From: Tanytarsus gracilentus
Taxonomy: Eukaryota; Arthropoda; Insecta; Diptera; Chironomidae
DNA length: 64,000 nt
Assembly (NCBI GenBank): GCA_038502055.1
Contig: JAXRKN010000040.1
Span: forward strand, 3,534,001 to 3,598,000
Reading direction: 5' to 3'
This document shows, one piece after another, positions 58,523 through 64,000 of the stretch. The position numbers were made by a program, and so were the translations under genes. Below the pieces are notes generated by a model that made no database searches, was not told the DNA's origin, and worked only from the letters and a program-made list of their open reading frames with translations. Within the stretch, counting starts at the first letter, position 1; each line of letters opens with the position of its first letter.

Positions 58523-59057
58523 ACGATTTAAATGACTGGAATAAATTGTCTAAATTTTGAAGCATAATAAAATAATTTGATAGAATTTCTTCAATGTTGA
58601 ATTGTATTAAATTTAATTAAGCACACGCTCAAATCTAAGTTTGAAAAACATTTGTTATCACGATTTTCAATAAAAAGAGTGTGGCAAAAAAGTTCCATTA
58701 AAATAAACCAAAAATAACACTCGATGTGTCAAATTGTTGAAATAAAACAACGGTCATGAGCCCCAAAATAGCGATAAAAGCGTAAAAATTAAACGCAAAA
58801 TCTAAATGAAATGGACTTTTAGCAGTGTCAATTCTGAGTTTAGAATTTTATTTACAGTTGTAATAATTATTATGAGCACATAGATAGTTTATTACCTTCA
58901 AATATTTACAAAATAGTGGAACAAAAGTCTGAATCACAATTGGAATCAAAAATGGCGATTGTTATATAAGCAGTGATAAATTATACAACACCTTAAAAGT
59001 ATTAATAATCTCGTTATCACTTAAATTAACACTTCTCGTCATTATTTATTCAACTGC
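58490..59057. repeat. Duplicated block, copy 2
   Basis: Second copy of the 56248-56812 block. At its right end CACTTCTCGTCATT corresponds to the last codons of the zinc-finger gene (NDKKC, here NDEKC), after which similarity stops and the TSPO copy C begins. The zinc-finger 3' end was thus copied next to a TSPO gene. Confidence 0.88.
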
Positions 59058-59638
59058 CACAAGCTAAAGTTCAGTATAGAAGCGAAGGTGATCCATCCAA
59101 TGTATGGAACGAGAATTAATCCAGCAATTTTATCCACTCGGAAAAAGAGAATGGCAGTTGCAATAACGAAAATCCATAAGAAAATAATTTCAACGAAAGC
59201 GACTAGAAGAGCCTCGAGGATAAAAAAAAATGGTGTCCACAGCCAATTAAGGATAAGCTGAATACAGTAGAAAATTAAGGGAATTCGAGCTTCTCCTTTG
59301 AATCCATTACCAGCGTCCCATACCCGAAATGACGAATAGCCCTATTTAATTAAAAAATCATTTAAAAAGGTTTTTAAAGTTAATTATGAGTTTTTTAAAA
59401 ACCATCAGCAAATAGAGGACTGTCCATGCAGGAAAGAAAAGCTGAAATAAAAAAATTATGTAACCATTTTATTTTTTCCTGGATTTCTTACCCAATTTGG
59501 TGGATTGAAAACTGGCTTTTCAAGTTTTCCATACCAAGAGTCAGGGTCGGTAGAAGTAAATAATGACCCGATAAAACCTCCAATATTTGGAATGATACAA
59601 GCCACAACAATTAAAATCGTAGTTTTAACCCAAGACAT
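59042..59638 (-). CDS. Translocator protein TSPO paralogue C
   Basis: Minus-strand exons 59492..59638, 59403..59441, 59042..59341 give 161 residues, the same length as copy B. Family blocks: SWYGKLEKPVFNPPNWLFFP, AWTVLYLLM then GYSSFRVWDAGNGFKG, LILNWLWTPFFFILEAL and LILVPYIGWITFASIL. It has one more intron than copy B, after LLM (ATG|GTTTTT donor, AAATAG acceptor). The C-terminus ILNFSLWQLNK lacks both the Tyr and the Arg of the cholesterol-recognition motif. A non-ATG extension upstream is open, but the ATG at 59638 fits the family start. Confidence 0.92.
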
Positions 59639-61727
59639 CTTAACACTTTGTATTTCGCTCAATAACTAAAACTTCTAAAATTTATTTACTCGATTTTTTT
59701 TCCTTTATCTTATCAGCATATTAACCACTTGTATTGACATTTGCCAAATTAATACTGATAGCGTCATTCGAGTGGGCTATTGAAGAAATTTTGCATTGAG
59801 GTGGTTATGGTGGCAAGGGAAATTAATAAAAAAGTTTGTGATAATTTTTGAGATAAGAGTTTCAAGTGCAAAACTCTAGAAAGTTTTTAATTGATATTAT
59901 GTAACATACGTTTTCAAAAATTAAAGCATTCAGAATGTTCAATGACTTCAATAATTAAAGATTTTTTGAATATGTACAATCCCAGTTTTTTGAGAAAAAA
60001 ATTATTATCGAAATTTTTTTTGATAAGCTCTGAAAAAGCTTCTTCCAGCTAAGACACAATTTTTTTCTGGCATTCAAGCGTTTAAGTAATCAAAAATTTA
60101 AAGTTGAAACACAAGTGATTATTTTTATTTTTGTAAAACAAAATTTAAATTAAATTTAAATGAAAATTTTCTTTATTTATTATCTTCATTATTGACAAAT
60201 TGGAAAAATTATAATTTTATAACTAATTGGGAAGGATCTGATCAATAATTTTGTCATTTTGCTGCGTACCGGGCACCCACTTGCTTTAGTTTTTGAATGA
60301 ACCGAGAGAGTGAAATGTATCTGTATTTATAGAAAACGAGGAATACCGCCACAAAATCCGCTCAATGCTCAATTTTAAATCAAAACAGAGAGGAAACGAG
60401 AGAGGACCGTTGCTGCTGATAGCCATTTGCGATTAACAACTGAGAAAAACCCCAGACTGAATTCCTAATAATTGTTTTTCTCACTCAAACTTTTCTCTCT
60501 TCTCATTCTTGTTGCGGCAGGTTGTGGAAAGCCCAAAGTCCAATAACGTGTGTTTTTTTGCACGGGAATATCTGTTGACTAAGATGATAATTAAAAAATT
60601 ATCATCGTGATTTTGCAAAATCGTATTCTTTCCTTCTTCTTCTGCTTTACTCCATTGAGCATTGATCATCCGCTATCAATTTGCTAATTGACCGAAAACA
60701 CGTTTCTGATTTGTCATCATACCTATCGTTAATTCAAAGAGATTAAATCTTTTTTAAAAAGAAATGCCAGAAGCAAAGTCGAAAATATTTTCAGAATCGC
60801 ATTTATATATCAGTTATTTTCTTTAGAAAAAAAAAATATGGAGAGTCGCTATTGATCACAACGTAAAAATCCTCTTATTTCTTAAAGTTTAGAATTTTCA
60901 TTACTCTAGAAAAAAATACTATTGATATCTGCCTATAAATAAATTTTTGTTTTTATTTTTAATTTTAACAAGATCAAGCGCAACCAGTAAACAAAGGCGT
61001 AAAATGAGAAATTCGAGCACAACAATATTTTGAAGTTTGTTTTTAGGAAGTTTCTCGTGTGATGATAATAAATTGACATAATATTTATCCAGCGAAATAA
61101 TTTTTCTTTTATTGCTGTATATTTGTCAATGTGAAAGATCAATGTGCAATCTCACATGCGACATTCAACATAATAAGCGGGGTTTCCCATTCAAAGCATG
61201 ATTTTTATGTTTTACATTAACTCGATCCGCTTGTGAGTCATTAACGTGCATTTTGGCAGCTTCTCAAGATCTTCGTTTTTCGTTTTAAAATGCCAACTTT
61301 TTTTTCTAAGGAACGTCTACAGATGAAAGTAAAAATTTCTCATGAAATTTCATGAATCGTTGAAATTTTTTAACTGAACGTTAAACAGACATCCACAATT
61401 AAAAAAATTTCACCAGAATAATTTTTTCTTTTCTCAAAAAAGAATAAATTCTATACACCAAAAAATTGCGTTGTATGGCTTAAAAAATTCATAATCATGA
61501 GTTTGATATATTTCATAATCAATAATGCGCCATTCGCATGCTTTTTCTTGTAAACATAATAAAGAAATCTGAGATAGCGATTAAATGTCACATCAAGCAA
61601 TGTTCTCACATATTAATAAAATTACAACTACTAATTGGGGTCAACGAATGGCGCTCTGGAATTTTTTGTTTATAATTTTTTCACAAGTGAAGTGAGTGAT
61701 TTATGGGGAAAAATATAGATTGTGCGT
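59639..61727. other. 2.1-kb A+T-rich intergenic stretch
   Basis: Promoter side of TSPO copy C and then A/T-rich DNA without supported genes, tRNA-like motifs or organised repeats. Confidence 0.5.
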
Positions 61728-63181
61728 CAGGGAAAGTACAGAATTTCTGGAGAATTTTCTGGAGAATTCTGGAGAATTTTCTGGAGAATTCTCCAGAATT
61801 TCTGGAGAAACTAACAGAATTTCTGGAGAATTTTTTCTGCAGAAATTCTGGAGAATGTTTTCTGGAGAAATTTCTCCAGAATTTTTTTTCTCCAGAATTT
61901 CTGCAGAACATTTTCTGGAGAAATTCTGGAGAATATTTTTTCTGGAGAATATCTGGAGAATTATTTCTGGAGAATTTCTCCAGAATATTTTTCTGCAGAA
62001 TTTCTGGAGAATGGTTTCTGGAGAATTTCTCCAGAATATTTTTCTGCAGAATGGTTTCTGGAGAATTTCTCGAGAGTTAAAGGTCGTCAAAAATTCATGA
62101 AAAATTATGTGGAAAATACTGTCAATTTGATTTTTCCATGAAATTTTCTATAGAATTTATTATTTTTTAAATTTAATTTTATAATTAAACTATCACATTT
62201 AAAATTCATCAACTTAAAAAAATAATCATCAAATAAAAGACTGTATGTCACAGAGCGTACATATTTTTATGTTTACTTTTGAAGATTTTTTCTCTTAATT
62301 TTCCACCAAATTATTCATCAATTTTCTGGTCAAATTAAATAGAATAAATTTTCACTTGTAAAACTGTTGATGGTTTCTTTTTGTAAAAGGGATAAATGAG
62401 TGGGAAGAGGTTAAAATTGTTGACGACTTCTTTTTGTAAAAGAGATAAATTTCATATCAAGGGGTGAGAAGCTTGCAGGTATTTCGCAGGTACTCGCAGG
62501 TATTTTGCAGGTACTCTCAGGTATTGCAGGTACTTTATTCTCTTTGTATACCTTACGTATATTTTCTCTAACCTAATAACTTCAAATTCACGATTTTTGC
62601 TTAATTTTGACAGTATTTTCCGCACATTTTTCCATAGAATTTTTAAGAAAATATATTTTGCCGGATCGATGACCAAGTCTCTAATTTTTCATAAAAAATT
62701 ATGTTACGAAATTTAAAAAAAAATTCTGAAGAAGAGATTTTATTCTCCAGAATTTCTGGATAAAAAATATTCTGGAGAAATTCTCCAGAAACCGTTCTCC
62801 AGAAATTCTGCAGAAAAATATTCTGGAGAAATTCTCCAGAAACCATTCTGCAGAAATTCTGGAGAAAAATATTCTGGAGAAATTCTCCAGAAACCGTTCT
62901 CCAGAAATTCTGCAGAAAAATATTCTGGAGAAATTCTCCAGAAATCATTCTCCAGAAATTCTCCAGAAAAAATATTCTCCAGAATTTCTCCAGAAAATGT
63001 TCTCCAGAAATTCTGGAGAAAAAAAATTCTGGAGAAATTTCTCCAGAAAACATTCTCCAGAATTTCTGCAGAAAAAAATTCTCCAGAAATTCTGTTAGTT
63101 TCTCCAGAAATTCTGGAGAATTCTCCAGAAAATTCTCCAGAATTCTCCAGAAAATTCTCCAGAAATTCTGTACTTTCCCTG
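61728..63181. mobile_element. Foldback element with long inverted arms made of TTCTGGAGAA repeats
   Basis: The outermost sequence CAGGGAAAGTACAGAATTTC at 61728 is matched by its inverse ending at 63181, and the arms stay almost perfectly complementary for at least 350 bp (61728-62085 against about 62738-63181). The arms consist of many TTCTGGAGAA/TTCTCCAGAA and TTCTGCAGAA units, each itself nearly palindromic. CAGGG ends suggest the hAT superfamily, but the flanking octamers (TTGTGCGT, GCCTACAC) are not a target duplication. No transposase is present. Frames across the arms are artefacts. Confidence 0.82.
62470..62535. repeat. Short GCAGGTA(C/T)T tandem repeat
   Basis: Five to six imperfect copies of a GCAGGTATTTC/GCAGGTACTC unit in the central loop of the foldback element, with unit lengths of about 10-12 bp. 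Confidence 0.8.
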
Positions 63182-64000
63182 GCCTACACCCAAAAATATA
63201 CAGTGGTTGGAATTTTTTTTCACTTGTATAGAAATAAAAATTCCAACACCTGTTTTATCATTAAAATTAAAAACAATTCATGTTATCAGAGAGGAAATTT
63301 CTCACTCAAAATATTATAGGGGTATACACACGCCACAATACACATTCTCGGGGATTTCCTACTAAAAAATATCACACACATCTCACATGCAACTAAATGA
63401 AGGTCATTGATATACTTTTTCACTGAAATCGACGAGAAAATAATATTCTCTCTCGCGACTTGTCGTGCCTACATTTCAAATAAATTCCCCGAAATTTTCA
63501 ATGAACAAAATGACTTTTTTGCGCTTAATTTATAGAGCGACACAGCTTAAAAAATTTCGCTAGAAGTCTGACATTATCACATGTGTCAATAGTTAATCGG
63601 AACAATATTACTCTGTTGAAATTCTACATTGAGCTATTATAATTATGTAATTTAGTTCGAGTGAATTCTATTATGATGCCTATAGAATTTTCGTACCCAC
63701 ATAGTAGGTCAATAACATTATCAACGTCATCCGAAAATGATTCTAATGAATCATAAAAAATCTTCGTGATTTGTATAGTGGTGTTTGCGCATGTTGACTT
63801 GCCGAAAAAAATGCCGATTCATGATGAAACCAAATGATTCTAATGAATTTAAACATTGCAAACACGTTTTAAGCTTCGGTCATGCCATAAGACAATGCAA
63901 CAATAACATCATTAATAATTTTAATAAAATGCGAAGAGAGTCATAAGAAGATGATGGAAAAACACCACGGAAATTAGCAATCGAATACCTTTTGGGGATT
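63182..64000. other. A+T-rich flank to window end
   Basis: No gene, RNA or repeat is supported in the last 800 bp. Confidence 0.5.

Noticed and set aside
59639..59662. Longer N-terminus for TSPO copy C beginning at 59662
   Set aside because: It would start at TTG; the ATG at 59638 matches the family.
61681..63053. Long frames rich in Phe, Ser, Glu, Arg and Asn on both strands
   Set aside because: Products of the TTCTGGAGAA-type repeat in the foldback arms; open on both strands because the unit is near-palindromic.
1..64000. tRNA genes, rRNA, CRISPR arrays, bacterial-type operons or viral genes
   Set aside because: None was found by eye: no tRNA B-box context, no regularly spaced short repeats of CRISPR type, and no viral replication or capsid protein family.

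Overview
The window is nuclear DNA from an insect, most likely a dipteran and probably a nematoceran fly. It is strongly A+T rich. Its genes are split by many short introns (about 50-70 bp) with GT-AG borders. Its gene content (windei/ATF7IP, Yeti, fasciclin-3-like, e(y)2, an RNF144 with a long N-terminal extension) fits an insect of this kind. I saw no bacterial operons, tRNA, rRNA or CRISPR array. I rebuilt gene models by hand from splice sites, reading phase and protein family match; UTRs are mostly unresolved.

Layout. 0.8-1.9 kb: a TP53INP/DOR autophagy protein. 3.2-7.4 kb: a DOMON and copper monooxygenase (MOXD1/DBH family). 7.7-9.9 kb (minus): cysteine dioxygenase. 10.6-12.0 kb: a divergent pair, Yeti/CFDP1 (minus) and the tiny NOP10 (plus). 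13.4-15.8 kb: windei/ATF7IP. 17.8-21.9 kb: RNF144-type RBR ubiquitin ligase. 22.8-24.6 kb (minus): leucyl aminopeptidase. 25.0-26.2 kb: a four-finger C2H2 protein. 26.4-37.3 kb (minus): a Tamalin/CYTIP-type PDZ scaffold. Its 8.5-kb first intron holds a hAT-like element and, on the opposite strand, a fasciclin-3-like Ig gene; a one-Ig paralogue lies just upstream of the scaffold at 40.2-41.2 kb. 41.2-45.5 kb looks empty.

45.5-53.6 kb is a compact cluster of housekeeping genes: e(y)2/ENY2 (minus) divergent from LSM5, PIMT (minus) divergent from ABHD17, then Hsp10, TRAP-beta (minus) and a PQ-loop SLC66A3. 53.7-59.7 kb holds three TSPO paralogues on the minus strand, mixed with a TIR element, a decayed zinc-finger gene, a small RGG/coiled-coil gene and a duplicated block of about 550 bp. 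61.7-63.2 kb is a foldback element with arms of about 350 bp or more.

The most interesting signal is at 46.5-50.0 kb. Two neighbouring divergent genes each end in UGA followed by C, and in each the reading frame continues as protein-like sequence. PIMT ends in UGA CUA, followed by 31 codons that encode a membrane anchor and then a second stop. ABHD17 ends in UGA C, followed by 71 codons that cross a spliced intron without any start codon at the front, then UAG C, then 318 more codons in the same frame. This suggests programmed stop-codon readthrough producing longer isoforms. A second theme is introns placed exactly at the start codon: e(y)2 (AT|G), Hsp10 (ATG|) and TRAP-beta (ATG|ATG).
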